Assembly (NCBI RefSeq): GCF_003326475.1
Contig: NZ_JPWA01000001.1
Span: forward strand, 62,001-126,000
DNA from: Thalassospira xianhensis MCCC 1A02616
Lineage (GTDB): Bacteria; Pseudomonadota; Alphaproteobacteria; Rhodospirillales; Thalassospiraceae
Length of the DNA: 64,000 bases
Direction: 5' to 3'
How positions within the stretch are numbered: position 1 is the first letter of the stretch; every line of letters starts with the position of its first letter. The notes under the pieces are model-generated. The model ran no database searches. It was not told where the DNA came from and saw nothing but the letters and a program-made list of their open reading frames with translations. The position numbers and the translations under genes are program-made. Shown here piece after piece: positions 34,372-43,058 of this stretch.

Positions 34372-35160
34372 ATGACCCGCCATACACAGATTATCGAGAA
34401 AACAACCCCATTCAATGCTAACACCATGGTGGAGACTGTTGAAGTAGGGCACGACATGCATGCATATCGGGTGACGATCTCGTGGCAAGCCGTGAACCCT
34501 GAAGGAACAACAGTCCAACCGCCTGAACCTGAGATGTTCGAAGGTTTGGCGTCCACGGTCGACCTACCGAAACTGCAAGCTGGATTTCCCCTCAAAGACC
34601 ACAAATCCTTCTATCTCTCCCAGGACGTTCAAGATGGTGTTCAAAAATATGGAAACTCATTCCTTTCGGCGATTGAAGGCGACCGGGAACTGACCTTTTC
34701 CCATAAAACCTTCTCATGTCTTGAGCAGAATCCCGGCAGTGAATCAAACCTGCTCCGCCGCGGCATGACCGGCGAGAACGTAGGGCCAATGGTATTCCAC
34801 TATCTTGACGGGGTGGCCATGCCGGTCCCTATCTTCATTCCGCCGGAGATGTATGTATTCAATGATCCGCATGCAATTGAAGATGCCTATTTAGCACTCT
34901 CCGCGCGAGACGATGTCAAATTCTATCGCTATCCTACCTATGATTTAATTGATAATCGGGTTGCAACGGATTTGGATGAGGCAACGGACCCCGACAAACA
35001 GCGTTTCATTTGGCCGGTCTGGCATCCGGACACCGCGCAATTTAATCGTATGCTTGATATTTGTCAGAGGCAGAAAGCTGACATTTACAGAACCATTCCA
35101 ACCATTCTCTTCGAAGAAAACTATTTTGGTTTGGGGGTGCCGAGCTTTACGCTAAAGTAA
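34372..35160 (+). CDS. hypothetical protein, 262 aa
   Basis: No family recognised. The N-terminal half is strand-rich (MHAYRVTISWQAVNPEG), the C-terminal half carries aromatic/acidic segments (IWPVWHPDTAQFNRMLD). No signal peptide or membrane segment. It follows the 130-residue gene by 46 bp and may share its transcript. Confidence 0.5.
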   Translation: MTRHTQIIEKTTPFNANTMVETVEVGHDMHAYRVTISWQAVNPEGTTVQPPEPEMFEGLASTVDLPKLQAGFPLKDHKSFYLSQDVQDGVQKYGNSFLSAIEGDRELTFSHKTFSCLEQNPGSESNLLRRGMTGENVGPMVFHYLDGVAMPVPIFIPPEMYVFNDPHAIEDAYLALSARDDVKFYRYPTYDLIDNRVATDLDEATDPDKQRFIWPVWHPDTAQFNRMLDICQRQKADIYRTIPTILFEENYFGLGVPSFTLK

Positions 35161-35237
35161 GGTCAAGGCGGGTTTATCCTTCAGAAGATAGTGCCCGCCC
35201 ATCAACCGATGAACAGTCCGAGAAGGCGTGACCAGAC

Positions 35238-35642
35238 ATGACATCAAAATACTCGCAAATGTCCCCGTGTCGCCCACTGGCGATTTGTTCGCCCTATGCC
35301 GTGCTCCCGGACATTGACGCTTTGGTTATGAATTCATCTGGATTGACGTTCAATGAAGCATTGGCTGATGGAGACCATGGTTACTGCCTCGCCTGGACCA
35401 AAAACGTGGGTGTAACCGTGATCCGTTATGTGAACGTTATTCACGACCGGGACCAGAACCCAACACTGTTGAGTGCACCAGTGGTGCCGCGGTTGTGCAT
35501 GAATAGCGAGCCATTACGTCATGGCTACATTTTCAACGAGGACGAGCGACGCGCCATGGTGGAGTTCATGCTTGAGCATCTCCTGCACCAGCACAAGGAA
35601 ATGGAACCCAATAGTAACGCGATTGCAAATCCTACGTTGTGA
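35238..35642 (+). CDS. hypothetical protein, 134 aa
   Basis: A small soluble protein of unknown family with a Cys-containing N-terminus (SPCRPLAICSPYAVLP) and a His-rich C-terminal helix (FMLEHLLHQHKEME). It is the last plus-strand gene before the convergent 421-residue gene. Its last codons lie in one arm of a 13-bp hairpin. Confidence 0.45.
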   Translation: MTSKYSQMSPCRPLAICSPYAVLPDIDALVMNSSGLTFNEALADGDHGYCLAWTKNVGVTVIRYVNVIHDRDQNPTLLSAPVVPRLCMNSEPLRHGYIFNEDERRAMVEFMLEHLLHQHKEMEPNSNAIANPTL

Positions 35643-35659
35643 GAAGTTGCAATCGCGTT
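35616..35659. terminator. hairpin between convergent genes
   Basis: AACGCGATTGCAA (35616-35628) and TTGCAATCGCGTT (35647-35659) are a perfect 13-bp inverted repeat around 18 nt. Neither side has a T-run, so it may be a weak bidirectional terminator or an RNA-stabilising 3' structure. Confidence 0.5.
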
Positions 35660-35672
35660 GGCTACTTGGGGC

Positions 35673-36938
35673 TTAAGCGACTTCCCCTTTTTCTGTCGCT
35701 TCCTTGAGATAGTTCTCTCTAATAGAGAGGTTATTCATGAACGATGAGAACCTTCTTATTGCCTCACGATTTTCCCTGTTCTGGGAATCAGAAAATCGTG
35801 ATAGTCGAGATACGTTTTCTTTCAGAATTGAGTAGATATCTTCGTAACCTCGAACTTTTTCTTCACCTTTCCTGAACGCCATCAAGGCATCCCAATCTTT
35901 GATTAGATCGGTAGGGAATACGCCATCCGTGTACGAGAGCATGGAAATTTTCGTTGCCGCGTTCAGCAAATGAATAATCGCTTCTTCATACAGCCGTTTA
36001 CGCACGGTCGAAGGGTAAGACTTTGAAAGCTCTAATCTCGTCACCATTTGACAAGGTTTTAAAGGGAGTTTCGGCCAGCCCTTTGGCGGCAGATACGAGT
36101 AGCCTCGCATATCGACCAGATCAGAACCGTCAAAAGGAGACAGAACTGACTTGGGCCGCTGGCTCGCGAGACAGCCCCTTACTGCGTCAGCGTAACTTCT
36201 GTAATGACAACGAAGCCGGTCTGACGGGAAACTGTCGGCATAGCCTTCCCTTGTATATCCAACTACAAATTCTTCGACGTAGTAGTAGACCTTGCCATTT
36301 GAACGAATGATATGGTTTTTAGTCTTTTCCTCCCACCAGGCTTTCCGCTTCATGGCATCGTTACCAAGTGGCAATATACCTTCACCCTTTCTAGCAATCT
36401 GTTCCAGCTGATAGTTAATGTCGGAAAACCAGCTTAGATGAGGCTTGGGGTCAAGGGACCCGGAAGCACCTGACCGAGTGATGTCAAGGCTTTGCTCTTC
36501 TTGAGAGAGAGCCTCAAAAAAGGCATTGATCCCTGGGCCAAAGTGGGCAAGGGCCTCGTCGAAGGAGGATGGCACAACGCAATCCACCGCTCTCTTGAGC
36601 TTACTTTGAAGTGCCCAAAGTTGCTTGTCCGAAATCTTCGTAGATCGTTGGCCAAACAAGCGCTCCACGTACAGCAGGCAGAGCCTTGCCATACCGACTA
36701 TCTCCATCGGCGATGGCTCAACATATAGTCGACCATCCCACTCGATAACTTTGGATACATAATCCTTTGTTAACTCGTGAATCCCACCGATATGAGTCAG
36801 CGTCCCGACGTGAACAACATCTTCTTCGGGGACGGTAACTTCTTTCGGATCGAGCATGGAGAATTTAATTTCTCCACTCTTCTCATCACCCTCAGAATAA
36901 GGAGCACGGTAAAAGTAACCTGCAAGGTGCTGAAGCAT
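35673..36938 (-). CDS. hypothetical protein, 421 aa
   Basis: No family recognised. It is predominantly helical with a charged, basic C-terminal third (VRKRLYEEAIIHLLNAATK; RLSRFSDSQNRENREAIRRFSSF). A strand-rich segment lies near residues 215-235 (SNGKVYYYVEEFVVGYTREG). No signal or membrane segment. It is transcribed alone, convergent with the genes to its left and divergent from the SH3-like gene to its right. Confidence 0.5.
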   Translation of the reverse strand: MLQHLAGYFYRAPYSEGDEKSGEIKFSMLDPKEVTVPEEDVVHVGTLTHIGGIHELTKDYVSKVIEWDGRLYVEPSPMEIVGMARLCLLYVERLFGQRSTKISDKQLWALQSKLKRAVDCVVPSSFDEALAHFGPGINAFFEALSQEEQSLDITRSGASGSLDPKPHLSWFSDINYQLEQIARKGEGILPLGNDAMKRKAWWEEKTKNHIIRSNGKVYYYVEEFVVGYTREGYADSFPSDRLRCHYRSYADAVRGCLASQRPKSVLSPFDGSDLVDMRGYSYLPPKGWPKLPLKPCQMVTRLELSKSYPSTVRKRLYEEAIIHLLNAATKISMLSYTDGVFPTDLIKDWDALMAFRKGEEKVRGYEDIYSILKENVSRLSRFSDSQNRENREAIRRFSSFMNNLSIRENYLKEATEKGEVA

Positions 36939-37089
36939 AGTCGTTTCTTTCGGTTGCCTAGGATTACAATAAGCGTCTCATGGAAAATGAGAGAAACGCA
37001 ATGCAAATTGAACCAATTTCCTTGAGCGTCTTGTCTCCGGTAAGGATTTACCATAGAATAGTTGAATGAATAGCGCCGAGGCCCTCGCG

Positions 37090-37299
37090 ATGAAAGTACA
37101 AGTTAAGAGCCACCCTAAAGAAGGTGATGAAGTCACTCTTACAAAGTCCGTTGCGTCCCTACCTGCGGGAACAACAGGAATTATTGTGCATGACTATCAA
37201 GACGGCGAAGCTTTCGAAGTGGAGTTTTCCACCGCGAATAAGCCAGCCTTGACCGTCTTGATTGGTAGCTTTGAAGTCACTCATGCTGCCCGGCATTAA
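37090..37299 (+). CDS. DUF4926-like small beta-barrel protein
   Basis: This 69-residue protein resembles the SH3-like DUF4926 family: GDEVTLTKSVASLPAGTTGIIV, then GEAFEVEFSTANKPALTVL. The start at 37090 has GAGG upstream; an earlier in-frame ATG at 37066 lacks a ribosome site. DUF4926 proteins are often found near toxin-like genes, but no function is established. It precedes the paralogous pair at 37320 and 37912. Confidence 0.6.
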   Translation: MKVQVKSHPKEGDEVTLTKSVASLPAGTTGIIVHDYQDGEAFEVEFSTANKPALTVLIGSFEVTHAARH

Positions 37300-37319
37300 A
37301 TACAGGAAAATGGTAGCAA

Positions 37320-37898
37320 ATGAGATCCGTGGACAAGCAGTCGACAGAAGTTGAAATCGAAAAAGCAATTCCAGGCCTTCTCAAAGATCTTGTGCACGCA
37401 TTCGAACAGGATGCCTTGCTGAGCTTGCAGGCTTTTGAGGGGACAGAGCCCTTTGTGAGGGCAGAGGAGCTCCTTAATCAGGGTTATGTCTCCGACGCAC
37501 ATACCATGCTTAGCGGTCAGATCAATAAAGTGGTGCGCGGATTTTACACGAAACACCTGGGGTCCGGAGAACTCGTCTTTCTGATGCAGAACCTTGACTT
37601 TTTCCGTTCCCAGCTTCGCGAAATCTTCAACAAGAAAGAAGGCTCGGCCTGCTGTGCGGACAAGGCTGGCTATATTATCCGGTGCATGTTCAAAGCCCTG
37701 CACACCGGTGAGCAGATTGTGCACCCGGTTAATGAACAGGACGGAAGTCGCCCATACTACGTCCCCGCCAAGGTTTTCCGCGAGCACGAGGAGATTATGG
37801 GCTTCTTTGAGGCTGTGCACTCCTTGTTCTATGGGCGGCCGGATAAATTCGCTGCTTTGTGCCAGCACTATTCAAACATCCCGAATCAAAGCTATTGA
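37320..37898 (+). CDS. hypothetical protein, paralogue of 37912 gene
   Basis: This 192-residue protein shares with the next gene a common core: AEELLNQGYVSDAHTMLSGQ, FYTKHLGSGELVFLMQNLDF, then CCADKAGYIIRCM and YYVPAKVFREHEEIMGFFEA. It is soluble and mainly helical. The conserved CCADKAGY motif could be a metal or active site. Function unknown; the two genes are adjacent and in the same direction. Confidence 0.58.
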   Translation: MRSVDKQSTEVEIEKAIPGLLKDLVHAFEQDALLSLQAFEGTEPFVRAEELLNQGYVSDAHTMLSGQINKVVRGFYTKHLGSGELVFLMQNLDFFRSQLREIFNKKEGSACCADKAGYIIRCMFKALHTGEQIVHPVNEQDGSRPYYVPAKVFREHEEIMGFFEAVHSLFYGRPDKFAALCQHYSNIPNQSY

Positions 37899-37911
37899 AA
37901 CGAGACCGAAC

Positions 37912-38487
37912 ATGACGGAGCATCCTGTCAGCACTTCCGAAGGAAGTGTTACGTCGGAAACTGCACAGATGCTTTCATCCATTCTGGATGCGGTGTCATC
38001 CGAAAACCTGGAGATGCTCGAGGCCGTCGAACAAACCCCCTTAATCCAGCAGGCCACCGCGGCACTGAAGCACCAGGACCTTGCGACAGCCAGGCAGTTG
38101 TTGAATGACCCCCTTGAGAAAATCAAGGAAGCGTTTTATTCAAAGCACCTCAGATCCGATGAGCTGACTTTTCTCATGATGAACTACGACTTTGTCGAGG
38201 GTTTATTTGAGGAAGTCGTTACCGCTAATGAAGGCGATTACTGCTGCGCCGACAAGGCTGGATATCTGATGGAGTGCATCGTTGCGTTTTACCAGCATGG
38301 TCGCGAAATCCATCATGATTACACTGGCAGAGAGACCTACTTTTTACCCAGGAAAGTCTTCACCACACACGACGAGATCGTGGTCTTCTTCAAAGCTACA
38401 TGGCATCTGTATTATGGCAGCCCAAAAGACTACCTGAAGGCAAAGCATCACTATGACGCAATGTCCGGTGGCATCGCATCTGTGTAG
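37912..38487 (+). CDS. hypothetical protein, paralogue of 37320 gene
   Basis: These 191 residues are clearly homologous to the preceding protein: FYSKHLRSDELTFLMMNYDF, CCADKAGYLMECI, TYFLPRKVFTTHDEIVVFFKA. The N-terminal 30 residues are Ser/Thr-rich and unrelated. The start is at 37912, 14 bp after the upstream stop. The 3' end overlaps the convergent 38396 frame by 92 bp. Confidence 0.58.
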   Translation: MTEHPVSTSEGSVTSETAQMLSSILDAVSSENLEMLEAVEQTPLIQQATAALKHQDLATARQLLNDPLEKIKEAFYSKHLRSDELTFLMMNYDFVEGLFEEVVTANEGDYCCADKAGYLMECIVAFYQHGREIHHDYTGRETYFLPRKVFTTHDEIVVFFKATWHLYYGSPKDYLKAKHHYDAMSGGIASV

Positions 38488-38770
38488 GCGAGTAAATACC
38501 TTCGTTTACGACCAGATAAGCGATTCTCGCGGAGCAAGCTTCGATATGCCTTGCAACGATGTCAAACTTCGCGGGCAGGGGCCAGGGAGTATTCCGCTTA
38601 ACCAATCTAGCCATGCTTAACGCCATCTCCTCAGTATCCTCAATTAGGCACGCAGTCCTGAAATCGGCGAGCATCTCATCGGAAAGGCAGGGGCGGACCA
38701 CTTCAAAGAATGAGATGAGAAGTTCATCCGCAATACCTGGAAGCGATTGGTCGATGCGGAAGTCACTCAC
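38396..38770 (-). CDS. hypothetical protein, 124 aa
   Basis: A GTG start at 38770 is chosen because GGAGG lies 5 nt upstream and it overlaps the previous gene's stop, fitting a coupled minus-strand operon. It is helical (DELLISFFEVVRPCLSDEMLADF) and soluble. The last 30 residues overlap the convergent 37912 gene and may be poorly constrained. Family unknown. Confidence 0.42.
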   Translation of the reverse strand: MSDFRIDQSLPGIADELLISFFEVVRPCLSDEMLADFRTACLIEDTEEMALSMARLVKRNTPWPLPAKFDIVARHIEACSARIAYLVVNEGIYSPTQMRCHRTLRHSDALPSGSLLGCHNTDAM

Positions 38771-39143
38771 TGGAGCCTCCAACCGGGCCGGACGGCAATC
38801 GTTCAAATGCACGATATGCCGTCGGTTCGAAGAAGCTTCTGGTCACCAAGAAACGTTCATGATGCGCAGTTTCCAATAGATAAACGTCCCCGAACAACAT
38901 ACTCTGGCTAAACGAAATATCGAAGGGTAAGTCATTGGTTTGTGCCCGCAAAACCTCGCAGTCCCCCACCGGCATCTGATTTGCGCACCAGACCAGACCA
39001 TCAATATCGGTTCCCCACCACTTCTGGCTTTCTCCCCACTCTGCAACAGCACAACTCAGAAGGGTCATGAAAAACAACGCAGGCACCAGCCCTAACATGG
39101 GAAGCTGAAAGACGGGTTCTCCGCTTTGACTATTCCGCGTCAT
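38763..39143 (-). CDS. small membrane-anchored Cys-containing protein
   Basis: Starting at 39143 (MTRNSQSGEP), it has one N-terminal membrane segment (MLGLVPALFFMTLLSCAVA), then WWGTDIDGLVWCANQMPVGDCEVL, a soluble domain with two Cys. The W-x-x-D-[IV] stretch after the anchor recalls the 43059, 43504 and 44354 proteins. It overlaps the upstream gene by 14 bp. Confidence 0.48.
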   Translation of the reverse strand: MTRNSQSGEPVFQLPMLGLVPALFFMTLLSCAVAEWGESQKWWGTDIDGLVWCANQMPVGDCEVLRAQTNDLPFDISFSQSMLFGDVYLLETAHHERFLVTRSFFEPTAYRAFERLPSGPVGGSSE

Positions 39144-39495
39144 GTCTGTCCCCTTGATGTTTTCGCAAATCCCATGCGATGCGCACCTCACCATCGAAGA
39201 ACGTCTTTTGGAACGGTGATTTCTCTTTCATCCAGTCAATGATGGACAAGCCAAGCAGGTGCCCCATGGTCAATATGACTATCAGCCCCCAGAAAGTGCG
39301 GAGGCTCACATCATCGCCACCTGCACTCCACTGAGTGAGTGCTTCAATGGCGCCTATTAAAATGCGCCCATCCACGCTAAAGAATGTCACCAATATCAGG
39401 TTCGACCACAGCCGCTTGTCATGTGCCAAATGGAAAAATATGACGGCAGCATGAAACAGACCGAGAAAGAGAATCTCAACGCTTAATAAGGGCAC
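39130..39495 (-). CDS. multi-pass membrane protein (121 aa)
   Basis: A GTG start 5 bp after the 39501 gene. Hydrophobic segments: VEILFLGLFHAAVIFFHLA, LWSNLILVTFFSV, TFWGLIVILTMGHLLGLSII. It resembles in layout the 43920 protein (three to four segments, then a charged tail), which likewise lies among Cys-containing anchored proteins. Confidence 0.48.
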   Translation of the reverse strand: MPLLSVEILFLGLFHAAVIFFHLAHDKRLWSNLILVTFFSVDGRILIGAIEALTQWSAGGDDVSLRTFWGLIVILTMGHLLGLSIIDWMKEKSPFQKTFFDGEVRIAWDLRKHQGDRHDAE

Positions 39496-39500
39496 GGTGC

Positions 39501-39785
39501 TTAGTTCCCTTCGTCAATGACGGCGTCGAGCAAAAACCTATAGCCCCGGCAAGCATCCCATGCCGCAGCCTTTGCGTTCGAAATGGTGACATCCGCCTCA
39601 AATTGGGCCAGCAAATTGTCTTTCATTGCGGAATTGGGAGCCTGGAGAGTCACGACGGCAGCCCGAGCTTGTTCACGGAAGTAATCGCGCGAAATACCGT
39701 TCTCGTCATGCTCAGGCAGCACATCCCAGTTCACAGTACCGGAAACGGCACAAATTGCGGCCGCTACTTCTGAAAGCTTATCCAT
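39501..39785 (-). CDS. small hypothetical protein (94 aa)
   Basis: A good ribosome site (GGAGAACCTGA) precedes the ATG. The product is soluble and helical (SEVAAAICAVSGTVNWDVLPEHDENG; REQARAAVVTLQAP), reminiscent of small phage or plasmid proteins predicted to fold as short helical bundles. First or second gene of the minus-strand unit running to 38396. Confidence 0.48.
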   Translation of the reverse strand: MDKLSEVAAAICAVSGTVNWDVLPEHDENGISRDYFREQARAAVVTLQAPNSAMKDNLLAQFEADVTISNAKAAAWDACRGYRFLLDAVIDEGN

Positions 39786-39802
39786 TCAGGTTCTCCTTTG
39801 TA

Positions 39803-40024
39803 TTAAACGGACGTGGCGTCAATATCGGGCGGCTCGCTGTCTGAGATATCGAAGATCATAAGAGCTTCGTCCCATTGTCCCGGGTCCAATGTCATGGGGA
39901 ACTGCTCGGGATATAACTCATGGCATCTGAGCCAATAAGCTCGAAATGCTTCGATGCGAGCGCGCTCGAACTCCAAAAAATCATCTAACGTACATGGACC
40001 GCTCGCGGTGCAACCCTCACGCAT
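39803..40024 (-). CDS. small hypothetical protein (73 aa)
   Basis: The start at 40024 (MREGCTASGPCTLDDFLEFE) is chosen because GGAG lies 8 nt upstream; a longer frame to 40138 is possible. It is helical and acidic, with two N-terminal Cys. It probably heads the minus-strand operon that continues to 38396. Confidence 0.42.
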   Translation of the reverse strand: MREGCTASGPCTLDDFLEFERARIEAFRAYWLRCHELYPEQFPMTLDPGQWDEALMIFDISDSEPPDIDATSV

Positions 40025-40229
40025 CAAAGTGCTCCGCTGTTTGTTGATGTGATATCGTTTTATTACCGCTGAAAGACTGTGTAAACAAAATAGTTCTTTG
40101 TGCATTGGATTATTCCTTGAAAGGGCAGCATAATCCATCTACTTTTCGAGGCGGATTATATGATTTTCCATGAGGGGACGCGCCTGTATCCATGTTTGGT
40201 GAGGCCCTCGCAAGTAGAGGGGCGGTGAT

Positions 40230-40478
40230 ATGAGTGCTATCGACTGGTACGAGCGGCGCGACGAGCTAGAGCAAGGACAAATCTTTCGTACGGTCGACGG
40301 CAACGTGGTTATTCTCGATCACCGAGCTGAAGGCGATGGTACCAAATGGACCGTAGGTTGCTGGGCGAGCCGCGCACTCTGCTTTGTATTTGAAGAAGAT
40401 ACAGTTGAGCCAGGTGACCTTGAAGCGCGATTGCCAGCCGACTTCACCGAGCAGTCTCAGTTGTCAATCAAGCCGTGA
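40230..40478 (+). CDS. small hypothetical protein (82 aa)
   Basis: The start follows AGAGGGGCGGTGAT. It is an acidic, strand-rich protein (GQIFRTVDGNVVILDHRAEGDGTKWTVGCW) suggesting a small beta-barrel. Family unknown. It is 30 bp upstream of the 160-residue gene. Confidence 0.48.
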   Translation: MSAIDWYERRDELEQGQIFRTVDGNVVILDHRAEGDGTKWTVGCWASRALCFVFEEDTVEPGDLEARLPADFTEQSQLSIKP

Positions 40479-40508
40479 GGCAAACATTTTCCGAGAGGCC
40501 CGATATTC

Positions 40509-40991
40509 GTGAACGAAAGAGACGCAGACAAAAGTCAGAACCCGTTGAGCCCTGCCGTGATTATTCTGCTGGAGTGGCTGCGGGGAAACGAAGAGCAGAT
40601 CGGGCTTTCGTTCGACGGCCCCAAAATGAGCTCAAAGCAACGGCGTAATTTCTTGACGGCCATTGCGGAAACCTACCGTGCAGAGCATGCCGGGCTGTGC
40701 CGGGTGCCAAGGCATCGGGACATCAGCATAAATCTGGATTTGGTGGACACCTTAACTCAAGCCACGCGCACCGTTGTCCGTGGTAACCTCGAACACAGTA
40801 ATGGCGTTCTTACGGTCAACTTCGCCCTGGCGGAAAGCCTAGTCTGCCACGAGGACTACATCGAATTCATTCTGCCACAACAGCTTGCAACCGAATTTGG
40901 TAGCAACATGCAGGCACTCAGTCTCATCCGCGCTGCACTCAGCGAAGATAAATACGGGGATCACTTCAAGGCAGACGCCGGGCCATCATAA
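40509..40991 (+). CDS. hypothetical protein, 160 aa
   Basis: GTG start with AGAGG upstream. The product is soluble; the N-terminal half is helical and the middle strand-rich (LVDTLTQATRTVVRGNLEHSNGVLTVNFALAE). No family recognised. Likely in one transcript with the 82-residue gene. Confidence 0.48.
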   Translation: MNERDADKSQNPLSPAVIILLEWLRGNEEQIGLSFDGPKMSSKQRRNFLTAIAETYRAEHAGLCRVPRHRDISINLDLVDTLTQATRTVVRGNLEHSNGVLTVNFALAESLVCHEDYIEFILPQQLATEFGSNMQALSLIRAALSEDKYGDHFKADAGPS

Positions 40992-41007
40992 GGCAAGCCG
41001 CAAAACA

Positions 41008-41047
41008 GAGAATGTGTCCTGTGTTCGCGGACAGAGGACACATTCTC
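41008..41047. terminator. 12-bp hairpin between convergent genes
   Basis: GAGAATGTGTCC (41008-41019) and GGACACATTCTC (41036-41047) form a perfect 12-bp inverted repeat. It lies between the 40509 gene and the integrase, probably a bidirectional terminator; TGTTTTG follows on the minus strand. Confidence 0.55.
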
Positions 41048-41068
41048 AAGACGAAGTTTCGACGGTGG

Positions 41069-41115
41069 CGAGAGACTAACAAGTCATTAGTCCCTCGCGG
41101 CTAAACGATTAGCCG
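41069..41115. repeat. two adjacent hairpins at integrase 3' end
   Basis: CGAGAGACTAA (41069-41079) with TTAGTCCCTCG (41087-41097), one mismatch, is directly followed by CGGCTAA (41098-41104) with TTAGCCG (41109-41115), perfect. The second overlaps the integrase stop codon. They may be terminators or recombinase binding sites. Confidence 0.45.
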
Positions 41116-42644
41116 ACGGGATATTGAACAACATCGCCTTCCCGTCGAATACCAGCAGCTTTTTCCAGCTTGATACGGTCGTTGAACAGCCTGATGCGCT
41201 GGCGAACCTTGCTTAGCTCTTCAGGAACCGCCCCCGGAACAACCGGTATTTTCTCGGGTGCCCATGCACTCCGCTTTTTACCATAGTGCTCTGCGGCCGT
41301 CGCCGTTATCCCGTGCCCGACAATGGCAGCGATGATCGGCGGCGCAACACCAGACCCTTTCCAGTTGGCGATTGCCTGATGACGACAGCTATACAGCGAG
41401 AAATGCGTTTTCCTCGATGGCCAGAGCTTCTTGTTCAGCGAATAAAGGAGGTTTGAGCAATCAGATTTTGCGCGAGAGAACTTATCGGCTTCCAACCATT
41501 TTTGTGACCGGTCAACCATCCTTTGAACGCAATCCAGATCTTCTCGTGAAAATTCACTGAGATCTAAAGTTCTCACCACACCATTACCCCGGCCGTTTGT
41601 GGCCTTGGCGTTCATTACGTACAGCCAGGCAGCCGTTCGTCCGTCGGGCAGCGGTCGAACTTCAATGTCGGTCATCCTCCACTCAATCGGGCGCAAACCT
41701 GTAAGCACGCCAGCCCTCAACCAATCAATGAGCACAGGTGCCCATTTGGATCGACTGTAAGCTCGAAGATAGGTCAGCAGCTTCTCCATATCTTCCAGGG
41801 GGAAATTCTTTCGCTTAAGAGAAGATGTCCGTTCATCCGCATCTTGTGTCTCGGCTCTTTCGTCCAGTTGACTCTCTTTATGACGGTCTATGACATCAGC
41901 ATCCAGCATCCCGATCGCACCCGGTGTCTCGTGACTTGGGAAGCCCTCAAGAAAATGATAGGCCGACTGCCGATAGACACGCCAGGTTGATGCTTTCAAG
42001 TCCGGCTTCATTGCGAGGAGCCAATTGACCCATTCAATCGGTGATATGTCTTCTGCCGAAGCATGAATATTGCGCTCCCGGCGATATCTGGAAAACAGTT
42101 CGTGCCCACGCTTCAAATACTGATCCAAAGTTGCCTGACTTGCCGTTGTGCCCTGGACTGCAAGCGGGCTCACGGATTCACGCGATGGAAGAGAGCCCCT
42201 TCCCGGATTGATACCTTTTTGGGTTGCCCTTGCCATAATGCGCTTGTGGGCGGCCTCCCTGATCTTCTGAAGAACATCCTCCCGGGGGCCTCCCGGCGTT
42301 GTACCACTGCCTTTGCCCTGCGGTGCGACGGGGAGAGGGTCTTTAAGACGCGTAAGGCGTGGCCCATCCGGATCTACAAACTCAGCATCCGATGTCGATA
42401 CAGAAGAAGACGTAACGTGATTGGCCTGGCTCGTTTGTGCATCGAGCGCATCCAGGGAAGCTTTGAGTTCACTTTCTTCTGAACTTCTAGACCCAGACGC
42501 CACAGCAACTTTGCCCATGTGTCCAGCGAACGGCGTTGAAAAACGCCCACCCTTAAGGGGTAAAGCTGTTTTATGTGCAGGCTCCCCGCGACCGCTGACA
42601 TTTGTTTCTGTAGAGCGTTCAGAACGCAGGTTATCTGTACTCAT
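41109..42644 (-). CDS. tyrosine recombinase / integrase
   Basis: This 511-residue protein has a C-terminal tyrosine-recombinase catalytic domain: R318 in LTGLRPIEW, K347 in MNAKATNG, R421 in YSCRHQAIANWK, H444 in IVGHG and Y454 in EHYGKK. The usual first His of the HxxR motif is Tyr (YSCR), a variant seen in some integrases. A SAM-like N-terminal DNA-binding domain spans about 165-250. The first 150 residues are Ser/Gly/Arg-rich and probably disordered, longer than usual. It may integrate or resolve the element or a cassette within it; no att core is identified. The start has GGAG upstream. Confidence 0.83.
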   Translation of the reverse strand: MSTDNLRSERSTETNVSGRGEPAHKTALPLKGGRFSTPFAGHMGKVAVASGSRSSEESELKASLDALDAQTSQANHVTSSSVSTSDAEFVDPDGPRLTRLKDPLPVAPQGKGSGTTPGGPREDVLQKIREAAHKRIMARATQKGINPGRGSLPSRESVSPLAVQGTTASQATLDQYLKRGHELFSRYRRERNIHASAEDISPIEWVNWLLAMKPDLKASTWRVYRQSAYHFLEGFPSHETPGAIGMLDADVIDRHKESQLDERAETQDADERTSSLKRKNFPLEDMEKLLTYLRAYSRSKWAPVLIDWLRAGVLTGLRPIEWRMTDIEVRPLPDGRTAAWLYVMNAKATNGRGNGVVRTLDLSEFSREDLDCVQRMVDRSQKWLEADKFSRAKSDCSNLLYSLNKKLWPSRKTHFSLYSCRHQAIANWKGSGVAPPIIAAIVGHGITATAAEHYGKKRSAWAPEKIPVVPGAVPEELSKVRQRIRLFNDRIKLEKAAGIRREGDVVQYPVG

Positions 42645-43058
42645 CTTCTAATCTCCAGGCGAGCAACTTAGACGAAAAACTCGACGGCGTTGAGACATTG
42701 ACACACGACCCAATGCGCGTTCTCAGCGAGCCGACAATCTTTGATCTGTAATGCGTAAATGTGTTTCAAAGCTTAGATAAGTGTTGCTTGCTCGCTGGAG
42801 AAAGTCCACGTTTTCCTTATGAGAAGGGTGGGTATTGCTTTCAGTGAGACAAGACGGAAGAATTTGCCTACGTGCTGTAAGGAGATATGAAACATATTAA
42901 GGAAAATATGTTGACTTTAAACAAAATAAACCTAGTGTGTTACTCAAGTGCGACCGCAAAACTCAATACAGATTAAGAGGCCTCTGGACAAACGGGACAC
43001 TCTTTAATTGCGATCACACATCATATTGTCGACATAGCTAGAACAGAAAGGTGTTCAT
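42645..43058. other. AT-rich control region upstream of integrase and 43059 genes
   Basis: This 414-bp divergent region has no gene. A perfect inverted repeat, AACATATT-AAGGAA-AATATGTT (42891-42912), overlaps a TTGACT box (42911-42916). The sequence AAAATATGTTGACTTTA (42903-42919) recurs as AAAATATGTTTACTTTT at 46182-46198 upstream of the transfer operon. Confidence 0.5.
42891..42912. promoter_or_regulatory. perfect 8-bp inverted repeat, likely operator
   Basis: AACATATT and AATATGTT are separated by AAGGAA, overlapping a -35-like TTGACT. It could control the rightward membrane-protein genes or the leftward integrase. Confidence 0.5.
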
